DNA of 64,000 nt, from positions 209,233-273,232 of the forward strand of contig NZ_KZ454939.1 of NCBI RefSeq assembly GCF_002797355.1, in the 5' to 3' direction. This document shows, piece by piece, positions 11,267-19,788 of the stretch (positions within the stretch are counted from its first letter, which is position 1; each line of letters begins with the position of its first letter). The stretch is from Bacillus xiapuensis. Its GTDB lineage: Bacteria; Bacillota; Bacilli; Bacillales; Domibacillaceae. The notes under the pieces were generated by a model, which had not been told where the DNA came from, did no database searches, and was given only the letters and a program-made list of their open reading frames with translations. The position numbers and the translations under genes were made by a program.

Positions 11267-14200
11267 TTAAATATCCAGTTCGATAGGTGACTGTAACTTT
11301 AGTACAGAAGGAATCTTATTGGGTTCATAAATTTTTAATAATCCAAGCCCTATTCCTGCTAATCCCATCATCAAAGACGGGGATTCGTTTTGTTTTTCGA
11401 AGCCACTAATCCAACCTCGATTCTTAATATCATGTAGAATCATTTGGCTTAGTTCACTTGTTTTTTCTAATAAACTTTCACAATAATCGATCCCTGACAT
11501 AAGAATATCTAGGTTACCTAAATCACCATGACAAAGTGAATGATTGTTGCCAAATCCATTTTTACAAGTTGTATCCACAGCAATTAAGGCTTCTTCTTTA
11601 ATTTCTCTTTTCATGTTTATATCTTCAATTAAAGGCATTAGAAGAAAGCGACTTAACCCAATACCTGCTGCACCATTGCACCAAGCTACAAAATCCTCAT
11701 TTCGTGATTGTCCACTCTCTAGTTTTAAATCTGCCCAGTTCTTCTTTTCAGGAATATAAAGAGTTTTTTCATAATCCAATCCTTGATCTGCAGCATTTTT
11801 ATATTTGACCTTACCAGTCACTTTATATATTTCGTATAGAGACCAAACAATCCCTGAAGCTCCATGTGAAAAACCAGATGATGGAACTGGGTTGGCTTCA
11901 ACCTTCCAACCTATCCCTCTCTCCATAGGTATTGCATTCATTATTAAGCGCTCTCCACATAAATCAATGAGATCCAATAGTTTAGGTTCTTGTAGGCGTT
12001 TATAGAGATTAAGAAGCACAATTGCACATCCAGAAACTCCAGTTAAGATATCATTGTTCTTATCTATTGGTATAAGATTTCTAAGTTTTTCTTCACACCC
12101 TAAGAAAGCATTCATAATTAAAGAGTTATCTTTCCACAAAGCAGAAAGGTGATCTAATAAATAAAGAGATGAACCTATTCCACCAAAGGCACCCAAATCT
12201 TGCAAGGTAGGTAAGTTACTTAATATTGGAACCAGTGCTTCTTGCGCAATTTTTGTGTATTTTTCCTTTTTAGAAATGTAGCCTAAATAAGCAAAAAACA
12301 ACGATATTCCACCAATACCTTCATACAAGGTACTGTTAGTTGGGGAAATTTTAAATTGATCTTCCCTTTTATTATCTACAAAAGATCCAATCCATGATAT
12401 ATCTGTTTGTTCTCCTTGTTTTCCCCTAATTCCTCTCTGATCTAAAAAGTCTGCTATGTTCATTGCTTCTTGTAAAAATTCTATTTCCTTATATGGTTGA
12501 GGAGGAGAGACTAAGGAGGTATTTTTTTTGGTTTTGTCTTTCAATACTAGCATAGCTGTCTGAATAAAGGATATTTGCTCTTCACGATCCGTAGGATTTA
12601 GCCCGTTAAATTTATTTTGTATGTCATCAAGAGCGTTATTCTTAAAGAAGTTAGGGATTTCATTTCCTCTTGAATCAATGATAGATGTTGAACCGGGATA
12701 GCTTAAAAAGTAGGGAATGTCACCTGAATACATATCATATTGTTCACTGTGAACAACAGCTTTTAAATTAGGGTTTAACTTTGTGTCTAACCAAAGTTTG
12801 TCCAAAATCATATCTCGATCTAATCCATCACGCATAAAATTAGGATGTAAACTAATTCTTAATAAGTTAGCGTATCGAGATGTTCCTCTTAATATTTGTC
12901 GAACCGGAACAACTTTAAATTCTTTTACTTTTTCGTATACTTGATCTCTATTTTCCATTAAGAAGTTATATGTTTCTTTAAATCCCTCTAAAATCGCATC
13001 TTCATAGTCTACTACTTTCACATTTTTCCCGTTCAGTAAAGGACGATGATGACTAACTGGGATAGAATAATTCTTTTCAACAATACGTATAGTGTCTTTA
13101 TTTCTATCTTCGATTACTGTAGTTTTGTGTGGAGATACTTGACCTTCTTGAGCACCTAATCCGCTTAGATCAATACCTTCTAATCCCTGTTTACTTCCTA
13201 TTTTCCTAGGTAATAACCCAATGCGTAAAACAGACTTTTCTATATGAGTATGTGCACGACTAAGGGCACTATCATCTGTATATGTTGAACTATTGTGCAA
13301 TAATGATTCAAGATCAATTAGGATTGGGTATTCTCCATTAGCAATCAAATTTTGATGATGAAAATCTACTGCATTAATTGAATAAAGGATAGACAAATAA
13401 CTTCCGATTCTCCAATAAAAACGTTTAATCTCTTCTTCACTATGACATGTAGAAGGACAAATAAACTCTGTCCATCCATATTCCTTTCTGTCAAGCGTTT
13501 TAACTGTTTTTAAGCGATAGCGCAATTCGCTATTTATACTTTTGATGAACCTGTTAAAAACTTGATCTACCTTTAGAGATCTAGGCTTGTAAACTATCTT
13601 TAAATTATATTGAAAGTGTAAGATAGTAACCGTCTTTCCTTTGTTATGAGAATCGGATATAGTGCTACCTGTTTCAATCTTAATGACTGGTCCAAGCGGT
13701 TTTCCTAAGTTAAACTCCTCTTCTAACAAGGAATTATCACTAAGGATTCTCTGATAAAGGTCACCCACGTTATTAATCCAATAAATTGTTTTCGTAGCCA
13801 ATAACCGTGCCAACACTACATATTCTGTAAGAAGGGTGGAAGTGTATTCTTTATTGTTTAGATGATTGTTATTATAATATTGGAATCGTTCTTCGGGTGT
13901 TTCACCCTTTAAGTGCCCAGACACACGTGCAACATTTAATTCCAAGATAATTGTTCGACTGCATAGTGCAGCAAGAGATTCTGCTAAATTGCGAATTAAT
14001 GAATCATGAGCTTCCTTCTTAATTAAGCATTTGATTTTTTCAGTAATATTCAATTCATTTAATTTTACATCTAGTCTTCCAATTCCTACTTTGACAAAAG
14101 GTTTTACGAAATTAACAAACAAAACATCTTCTAGATCAGGAATTACAACTTCTTCGAACTTGGGCGAATAAATATCATTTAACACGCTCTTCCAATCAAT

Positions 14201-14446
14201 TAAATCACTGTCATCTAAAACTTCAATTTCAGGTGCTGCTAGAAAATTTAACAACAACTCCTCATTCAAATAATGTGTATCAAGTACTTCTTTAAGAGAA
14301 ATCTCTTTGTCGCTTTCAACAAACTCTTTCCATCTATTAAAGCGTTTTTGGGATAATTCGTCTGTAGTCCTTGTCTTTGGTATAGCCCTTTCTTTTAAGG
14401 AAGTTGCACCGTTCCAGTCAATACCAGCTAATGTAGTGGTTTTCAT
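11267..14446 (-). CDS. mrsM: Class II lantibiotic synthetase, MrsM-like (LanM)
   Basis: A 1059-residue bifunctional enzyme that dehydrates Ser and Thr in the precursor and then closes the (methyl)lanthionine rings. The N-terminal half is the dehydratase (DUF4135, about residues 130-650), with kinase-like segments such as VIKIETGSTISD, LKIVYKPRSLKVDQVF and DFHHQNLIANGEYPILIDLESL. The C-terminal half is the LanC-like cyclase with zinc ligands in WCNGAAG near residue 923 and SLCHGDLG near residue 970. The length matches the family. The GGAGG ribosome site is well placed. It is divergent from mrsD across about 216 bases that must hold both promoters. Confidence 0.97.
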   Translation of the reverse strand: MKTTTLAGIDWNGATSLKERAIPKTRTTDELSQKRFNRWKEFVESDKEISLKEVLDTHYLNEELLLNFLAAPEIEVLDDSDLIDWKSVLNDIYSPKFEEVVIPDLEDVLFVNFVKPFVKVGIGRLDVKLNELNITEKIKCLIKKEAHDSLIRNLAESLAALCSRTIILELNVARVSGHLKGETPEERFQYYNNNHLNNKEYTSTLLTEYVVLARLLATKTIYWINNVGDLYQRILSDNSLLEEEFNLGKPLGPVIKIETGSTISDSHNKGKTVTILHFQYNLKIVYKPRSLKVDQVFNRFIKSINSELRYRLKTVKTLDRKEYGWTEFICPSTCHSEEEIKRFYWRIGSYLSILYSINAVDFHHQNLIANGEYPILIDLESLLHNSSTYTDDSALSRAHTHIEKSVLRIGLLPRKIGSKQGLEGIDLSGLGAQEGQVSPHKTTVIEDRNKDTIRIVEKNYSIPVSHHRPLLNGKNVKVVDYEDAILEGFKETYNFLMENRDQVYEKVKEFKVVPVRQILRGTSRYANLLRISLHPNFMRDGLDRDMILDKLWLDTKLNPNLKAVVHSEQYDMYSGDIPYFLSYPGSTSIIDSRGNEIPNFFKNNALDDIQNKFNGLNPTDREEQISFIQTAMLVLKDKTKKNTSLVSPPQPYKEIEFLQEAMNIADFLDQRGIRGKQGEQTDISWIGSFVDNKREDQFKISPTNSTLYEGIGGISLFFAYLGYISKKEKYTKIAQEALVPILSNLPTLQDLGAFGGIGSSLYLLDHLSALWKDNSLIMNAFLGCEEKLRNLIPIDKNNDILTGVSGCAIVLLNLYKRLQEPKLLDLIDLCGERLIMNAIPMERGIGWKVEANPVPSSGFSHGASGIVWSLYEIYKVTGKVKYKNAADQGLDYEKTLYIPEKKNWADLKLESGQSRNEDFVAWCNGAAGIGLSRFLLMPLIEDINMKREIKEEALIAVDTTCKNGFGNNHSLCHGDLGNLDILMSGIDYCESLLEKTSELSQMILHDIKNRGWISGFEKQNESPSLMMGLAGIGLGLLKIYEPNKIPSVLKLQSPIELDI

Positions 14447-14662
14447 TATTTATTCCTCCACCTTTCCAGTGAAATCCGTTTATGGTTTATTTACCTATAA
14501 AGAATAGCAATTTTAATAAGGTATTCATACAAATTTTAGGGAATTTAAAATTAACTTTATACCTAATTATTAAGAAAAATTTATATTATCCATTTTTTTC
14601 ACTATCATCCATATATTGATGTATTATTATTTCATAATATAAATGGGAGGTTGTTTACATTA

Positions 14663-15250
14663 ATGGATGAGCTTAAAGATAAGAAATTATTAATTGGTGT
14701 AACAGGAGCTATTTCTTCTGTAGGTATATCACAGTATCTCTTATATTTTAAAAACTATTTTAAAGAAATTAGAGTGATCATGTCGGATAGTGCGGTTGAT
14801 CTAATTCCTGCAAATACTGTCTCCTATTTTTGTGATTATGTGTATACAGAGAAAGAATTTATGGAAGATAAAAAATACAATCACATGGAGATTGGAAAAT
14901 GGGCCGATATTTATTGTGTGTTACCAGCGACTGCTAACACAATAGCGAATGTTGCAAATGGCATGGCTTTAAATTTATTAACTACTACTGTTTTGGCGCA
15001 TCCTTATCCTACTTTGTTTTTTCCTTCCATGAATGAAGTAATGTGGGAAAAGAAAGCTTTATTAAGGAATTTAAAACAATTAGAATTAGATGGACACTAT
15101 ATTATAGCTTCTCAGACTACTTTGGCTTATGAAGTCTCTTCTGGTGAGAGAAAGTCTAATAGAGTTATTCCTGCACCGGATAGAGCATTAACTGAAGTTT
15201 ATGAAATATTTAAAAAAAGGAATTGTGGAATGTTTTCTAAAGAGAGCTAA
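14663..15250 (+). CDS. mrsD: Cysteine decarboxylase flavoprotein, MrsD/EpiD-like (LanD)
   Basis: A 195-residue flavin enzyme that oxidatively decarboxylates the C-terminal Cys of the precursor, giving the enethiol needed for the aminovinyl-methylcysteine ring. The family marks are present: GVTGAISSVG near the N-terminus for flavin binding, the catalytic His in NHMEIGKWAD, the substrate-clamp motif LPATANTIANVANG, and PSMNEVMW. I start at ATG 14663, 12 bases after GGGAGG; the TTG at 14651 touches the ribosome site. It is the only gene of the central block on the plus strand, as in the published mersacidin cluster. The precursor ends in Cys, as this enzyme requires. Confidence 0.94.
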   Translation: MDELKDKKLLIGVTGAISSVGISQYLLYFKNYFKEIRVIMSDSAVDLIPANTVSYFCDYVYTEKEFMEDKKYNHMEIGKWADIYCVLPATANTIANVANGMALNLLTTTVLAHPYPTLFFPSMNEVMWEKKALLRNLKQLELDGHYIIASQTTLAYEVSSGERKSNRVIPAPDRALTEVYEIFKKRNCGMFSKES

Positions 15251-15270
15251 TGATTTCATTAGCTCTCTTT
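15239..15270. terminator. Bidirectional terminator shared by mrsD and mrsR1
   Basis: A perfect 14-bp stem AAAGAGAGCTAATG/CATTAGCTCTCTTT with a 4-base loop. The stop codon of mrsD (15248-15250) lies in the left arm and that of mrsR1 (15269-15271) at the foot of the right arm. It closes both convergent genes with almost no spacer. Confidence 0.75.
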
Positions 15271-15943
15271 AGATTGCTTGTCCCTTCTTCTTTCTCTCTT
15301 CGTTGATAATTTGTTCTTTTGGATCGATTAACTTTATTTCTGCTTTATGTTTGTATATTTGATAACCTTTACCGAATTTTGTCAATATAATTTGTGGGTT
15401 GCCGCAATTTTCCTCTACTTTCTCTCTAAGAGAATTAATATGTACATATAAACTAGATCTACTTGTCAAATCTGCATAATTAATGAGTTCTTCAGAGCTT
15501 ACAACTTTACCAAGGTTTAGGTAAAGTAAATATAATATTTTGAATTCTTGAGTTGCTAAAGGGACATATTCTTCTTTTCGCCAGATACAGTGCTTTCCAA
15601 CATCAAAAAAAGTATAAGGAGCCAGTTCTTCAACAATTTTACGAGGACCTTGAAAATTATTAAACAGTTCTAAAAATGGGGTGAAATATTTATTAGGAGA
15701 TGCATCAGCAGCTAAAGAGTTCATAATAATTAAAGGACAGCCAATTTTTTGGACAATTTTCACACTTAAGTCAGTTTGTAAACATGTATCAAATACAACA
15801 AAGGAAAGCATGTTGTCTCTCGTATAAGCATTTAACTTTTCAATACTATTAACACAATCTGTTTCTATTCCGTAAGGTGTAAATAGGTGCTTTATATAGG
15901 CAGAAAAATAGCTGTTTTCAGAACATATAAGTGCTTTTTTCAT
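15269..15943 (-). CDS. mrsR1: Orphan OmpR-family response regulator, MrsR1-like
   Basis: A 224-residue regulator with an N-terminal receiver-like domain (1-110) and a C-terminal winged helix (about 115-205: ATQEFKILYLLYLNLGKVVSSEELI, then SLYVHINSLREKVEE and KFGKGYQIY). The receiver is degenerate. The N-terminal acidic pair is missing (ALICSENSY where LVVDDD is usual), although an Asp near residue 52 (VVFDTCL) remains. No partner kinase is adjacent. In the mersacidin system MrsR1 is the orphan regulator needed for production, and this gene sits in the same place, just downstream of the precursor gene. It may act without phosphorylation. Confidence 0.88.
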   Translation of the reverse strand: MKKALICSENSYFSAYIKHLFTPYGIETDCVNSIEKLNAYTRDNMLSFVVFDTCLQTDLSVKIVQKIGCPLIIMNSLAADASPNKYFTPFLELFNNFQGPRKIVEELAPYTFFDVGKHCIWRKEEYVPLATQEFKILYLLYLNLGKVVSSEELINYADLTSRSSLYVHINSLREKVEENCGNPQIILTKFGKGYQIYKHKAEIKLIDPKEQIINEERKKKGQAI

Positions 15944-16022
15944 ATTTATCCCTCCTGATTAAATGCATGATTTTGTAAAAATTGTTATATAAATTGATTA
16001 ATGGGGTATAATATAAGAAAAT

Positions 16023-16062
16023 AAAAAAGGTTGTTTGTCTCTGTAAGAGAAAACAACCTTTT
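16023..16062 (-). terminator. Strong terminator after the lantibiotic precursor gene
   Basis: A 12-bp stem AAAAGGTTGTTT/AAACAACCTTTT with an inner TCTC/GAGA extension, ending in a T-run on the minus strand (16023-16028). It lies 11 bases after the mrsA-like stop and separates it from mrsR1. Confidence 0.85.
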
Positions 16063-16073
16063 GGCAAAAAAAT

Positions 16074-16271
16074 TTAGCAGATACACTCAGAAGTTACTGT
16101 ACAAACACCTCCACCGCCAGGAAGTGTCCAAGTACAAGCTGCTTCCATATCTCCAGCACCTACTACTTTATCCATCTGAGCCTCTTCCAATTCACTGAAA
16201 GGGTTTCCAGCTGGATTTTTCTCTGCAGAAGCGAATGGATCTTTCCAAGATTGGATCATTTCTTTATTCAT
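16074..16271 (-). CDS. mrsA: Mersacidin-variant lantibiotic precursor (LanA)
   Basis: A 65-residue precursor peptide. The leader keeps the mersacidin pattern (SWKDPF, NPAGNPFSELEEAQMDK) and ends VVGAGDMEAA, with the exporter cut after Gly-Ala and the last six residues trimmed later in mersacidin. The 20-residue core CTWTLPGGGGVCTVTSECIC differs from mersacidin only by Phe3 to Trp and Leu14 to Val, as I recall that sequence. All ring residues (Cys1-Thr2, Thr4-Cys12, Thr13-Cys18, Thr15-Cys20), Ser16 and Glu17 are kept. I start at the ATG at 16271, 8 bases after AGGAGG; a GTG at 16280 overlaps that site. It is likely a lipid II binder acting on cell-wall synthesis. Confidence 0.97.
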   Translation of the reverse strand: MNKEMIQSWKDPFASAEKNPAGNPFSELEEAQMDKVVGAGDMEAACTWTLPGGGGVCTVTSECIC

Positions 16272-16292
16272 TTTTTTCACCTCCTTTTATTT

Positions 16293-16326
16293 AATGTACC
16301 ATAAACATAACATAAAGTTACATAAA
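16293..16326 (-). promoter_or_regulatory. Candidate regulator site upstream of the precursor gene
   Basis: Three CATAAA half-sites (plus-strand reading) start at 16300, 16311 and 16321, spaced 11 and 10 bases and so on one face of the helix. They lie 29-55 bases upstream of the precursor ATG, overlapping where the promoter should be (possible TACATT -10 at 16298-16293 on the minus strand). This is the spacing used by OmpR-type regulators, so MrsR1 is the obvious candidate. The sequence is A+T-rich, so chance is possible. Confidence 0.4.
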
Positions 16327-16430
16327 TGTAAGGAATATGAAAAAATATAAATTATAATTAAAATCCATTTCTTAATAGAATTTAATATATGATCCGTTGC
16401 TTCTATGGGTTGTTTCTCATATGAGACAGC

Positions 16431-17165
16431 CTAATTAATATCTCGTTTAGAAAAGCTTCGTAATCCAAACAAAAGAAAAAGCGAAAAAGTAGCAATTAAT
16501 AGGCAATAGAAAAGAAAGTACGATTCAATAGGTGACTCATCTGCTGGTGACATAGCTAACATAGGTTGTGTCCAAGGATAAAATTGTCCTAAAGGCGTAC
16601 TGGCTACAATGATAGCTGGAAGTGTAAAAATAATACTAAAAGCTAAGGGTATTCCAAATGTTTTCGCCCTAAGTGAAACGATCAACTGAATAAGAAGTAA
16701 TGGTAAACAAGCTAGAAATCCTTGAACAATAAATATTATAATTTGAATGAGAGGGAGGTCTCCTTCTAGTCCATTAAAGAATCCAAACGATAGAAAAAAT
16801 AATAAGACTATTAAGAGAGTAATAGCTACCATAATAGAGGCCATAAAAAATTTTCCCATGAAGATTTTAGATCTTCCAATAGGCAATGTTAAAAGTTGTT
16901 TCCATCCCCCACCTATATGCTCTCCTCTGCAAACAAAAGCAGCATATATGCCTACAGCTATAGGTAAAACAAATGGCCCCATAAATATTGCAACTTGCGT
17001 CCAAACTTCAACCCATTCGCTATCCCCTGGTTGCATAAACAAATCGTAGTTATTTCTGAAATTGATAAATGCTAGTAGCACACCTACTAATGGTCCTAAT
17101 ATATATAGAATCCATATTTTTGAGCGTTTTAATTTTAATCTTTCAACACTAATAATTTCTTTCAT
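16431..17165 (-). CDS. mrsE: Lantibiotic immunity ABC transporter permease, MrsE-like
   Basis: A permease of about 244 residues with six hydrophobic segments, forming with MrsG and the ATPase MrsF a LanFEG self-protection exporter that removes the lantibiotic from the membrane. It starts MKEIISVERLKLKRSKIW, the cytoplasmic lead-in typical of this family, and contains GGGWKQLLTLPIGRSKIFMGK. The second in-frame ATG (17165) fits the AGGAGGG ribosome site better than the first (17171). It follows mrsG with a 14-base gap. The E versus G label follows the published F-G-E order. Confidence 0.88.
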   Translation of the reverse strand: MKEIISVERLKLKRSKIWILYILGPLVGVLLAFINFRNNYDLFMQPGDSEWVEVWTQVAIFMGPFVLPIAVGIYAAFVCRGEHIGGGWKQLLTLPIGRSKIFMGKFFMASIMVAITLLIVLLFFLSFGFFNGLEGDLPLIQIIIFIVQGFLACLPLLLIQLIVSLRAKTFGIPLAFSIIFTLPAIIVASTPLGQFYPWTQPMLAMSPADESPIESYFLFYCLLIATFSLFLLFGLRSFSKRDIN

Positions 17166-17179
17166 TGTCATCCCTCCTA

Positions 17180-17938
17180 CTAAATATCTCTTCGAGTGAA
17201 ATGAATTAATCCAATTACGAGCAAAATTATTCCTACAAGCGTATTAATAATGATATAAGCAGACAGGTCACCATTATAGCTGAGTCCTTCATATTGAAGA
17301 GAAATTGTAGAAGATTGCACTGGATATGCTAGGGGCATCCATCGAGTAGTAGATCCGGCGGCTAAGAATAGCCCCATCATTGATGATACAGCCCCAATGA
17401 TAATAGAAAAGGCTTGGTTTTTAAATGTAATTGAAAGCCATAACTGAAAGGACACTATAGGTAAAGTTGTAAACAATATACTGTAACTGTCTCCCAAAAT
17501 AAGCCATAGAGGTATATCTCCTTCAAATCCAAGAACTTTACCAAGTAACAGTGTACCTATGAAAAAGAAACTGACTGAGAAAGTTAGTCCTAATAAAATC
17601 CACAGAAATTTACTTAAATAAATTACGGCTCTTGATACAGGTTGTGAGAGTACTGCTTTCCAAGAATTTGATTGATGTTCAATATTTACAATCATGGATG
17701 CAGAAATAGTAGCAACTAATGGGAAACCTAATCCAAACAAAAGGCTGTTATCAAAAAGCAAATATTCCCACAATGAATTTGCTTTAAATAGCTCTGCCTG
17801 TTTAACTACATATTCCGAACGGTACGTTAAATTAATGAGTTCATAAGCTAAAACTAATAAAGGCACAAGAAGTAGAACGATAGGCAAGGAAGTGCGCTTT
17901 AACTTCAATCCATCCGCCAATAATACACGTTTCATCAT
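17180..17938 (-). CDS. mrsG: Lantibiotic immunity ABC transporter permease, MrsG-like
   Basis: A 252-residue six-span permease beginning MMKRVLLADGLKLKRTSLP and sharing with MrsE the motif SNSWKAVLSQPVSRAVIYLSKF. It is the second membrane partner of the LanFEG immunity transporter. The start overlaps the mrsF stop by 4 bases (ATGA), so the two are translationally coupled. An AAAGGAG site lies about 9 bases upstream. The E/G naming relies on gene order. Confidence 0.88.
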   Translation of the reverse strand: MMKRVLLADGLKLKRTSLPIVLLLVPLLVLAYELINLTYRSEYVVKQAELFKANSLWEYLLFDNSLLFGLGFPLVATISASMIVNIEHQSNSWKAVLSQPVSRAVIYLSKFLWILLGLTFSVSFFFIGTLLLGKVLGFEGDIPLWLILGDSYSILFTTLPIVSFQLWLSITFKNQAFSIIIGAVSSMMGLFLAAGSTTRWMPLAYPVQSSTISLQYEGLSYNGDLSAYIIINTLVGIILLVIGLIHFTRRDI

Positions 17939-18849
17939 AGGCTTGCTCCTTTACCTGTAATGTCTAAAAAGATATCCTCTAATGTTTTTTTCACTTCTTC
18001 CAATCGATAGACTGATACGCCTGAGTGAACAAGAATAGAATTAATCTCCGATACAAATTCTGGTTCAGTTTGGGATATCCATAGGGCTTCATTATGAAGT
18101 TTTGGGGTTAGACCTTTGCTTTTGAGTATGGAGTTTGCTTCATGTGCATTGTTTACAGCAATTCTTAGCAAAGGTTTTCTTTTTTGTCTTAGCTTTTCTA
18201 TGGAATCTTGAAATATTAGTTTACCTTCGTTAATAATTCCGACTTGAGTAGCCATCTGGTCAATTTCGCTTAATAAGTGACTAGAGATTAACACACTCAT
18301 TCCCTGCTTTTTGGGTAGCTCTTTGATTAATTCTCTAATTTCTTGAATGCCCGCAGGGTCTAAGCCATTTGTTGGTTCATCTAATATCAATAAATCTGGA
18401 TTACTTAATAGAGCAGTAGCGATACCTAATCGCTGTTTCATTCCCAAAGAATATTCTTTCGCTAAACGATTTGATACTTTATTTAGACGTACTACTTCAA
18501 GTACTTCATGAACACGTTTCTCTGGTAGCCCTCTTAAGCGGCGTACTGTTTCTAAATTTTCAAACCCTGTCAGGTTCCCATAGTAGGATGGTGATTCAAC
18601 GAGTGAGCCAACCCGCTGGAGGATTCCGATTCGATTTTGCTTGAGGTCTTGTCCAAATATCTGGATAAAGCCCTTTGTTGGTTTAATTAATCCTAAAAGC
18701 ATTCGAATAGTGGTAGTTTTTCCAGCTCCGTTGGGTCCTAAAAATCCATAAATTTCTCCTCTTTGCATGTTTAAATTAATACCATCCACAGATGTGTTTT
18801 TTTTATACTTTTTTGTCAGATTATTTGTTGATATCACTAAATCTTTCAT
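17935..18849 (-). CDS. mrsF: Lantibiotic immunity ABC transporter ATPase, MrsF-like
   Basis: A 304-residue ATPase of the LanF/BcrA type that powers the MrsEG permeases in producer self-protection. It has Walker A GPNGAGKTTT, signature SLGMKQRLGIATALL, Walker B LLILDEPTNGLDP and the C-terminal extension typical of these immunity ATPases (KKTLEDIFLDITGKG). I start at ATG 18849, 6 bases after GAGGTG; the GTG at 18858 is part of the ribosome site. It leads the FGE operon. The IS21 remnant begins about 105 bases upstream of the start codon. Confidence 0.92.
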   Translation of the reverse strand: MKDLVISTNNLTKKYKKNTSVDGINLNMQRGEIYGFLGPNGAGKTTTIRMLLGLIKPTKGFIQIFGQDLKQNRIGILQRVGSLVESPSYYGNLTGFENLETVRRLRGLPEKRVHEVLEVVRLNKVSNRLAKEYSLGMKQRLGIATALLSNPDLLILDEPTNGLDPAGIQEIRELIKELPKKQGMSVLISSHLLSEIDQMATQVGIINEGKLIFQDSIEKLRQKRKPLLRIAVNNAHEANSILKSKGLTPKLHNEALWISQTEPEFVSEINSILVHSGVSVYRLEEVKKTLEDIFLDITGKGASL

Positions 18850-18867
18850 TCTGATCACCTCAACTTT

Positions 18868-18922
18868 ATCTTAGACAAAATTCGCTAAACACAGGGGAAA
18901 CATTTCCTTAACATTTCCTTAA
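18868..18922 (-). promoter_or_regulatory. Probable mrsF promoter with tandem 11-bp regulator repeats
   Basis: Two exact head-to-tail copies of CATTTCCTTAA lie at 18901-18911 and 18912-18922, one helical turn apart. On the minus strand they are followed by a poor -35 (CCCTGT at 18896-18891) and, after 17 bases, a -10 TAAGAT (18873-18868). A weak -35 beside an 11-bp direct repeat is the layout of a promoter activated by an OmpR-type regulator. The R2K2 pair of this cluster is the natural candidate. Confidence 0.6.
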
Positions 18923-18953
18923 CAGCTATAAGAGTTAAGAAAATTTTCATAAC

Positions 18954-19761
<808 letters not shown>

Positions 19762-19788
19762 ATAACATCAAATATTAATGGTTTTTCC

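Noticed and set aside
16272-16280. GTG at 16280 as the lantibiotic precursor start
   Set aside because: It overlaps the AGGAGG site that is correctly spaced for the ATG at 16271.
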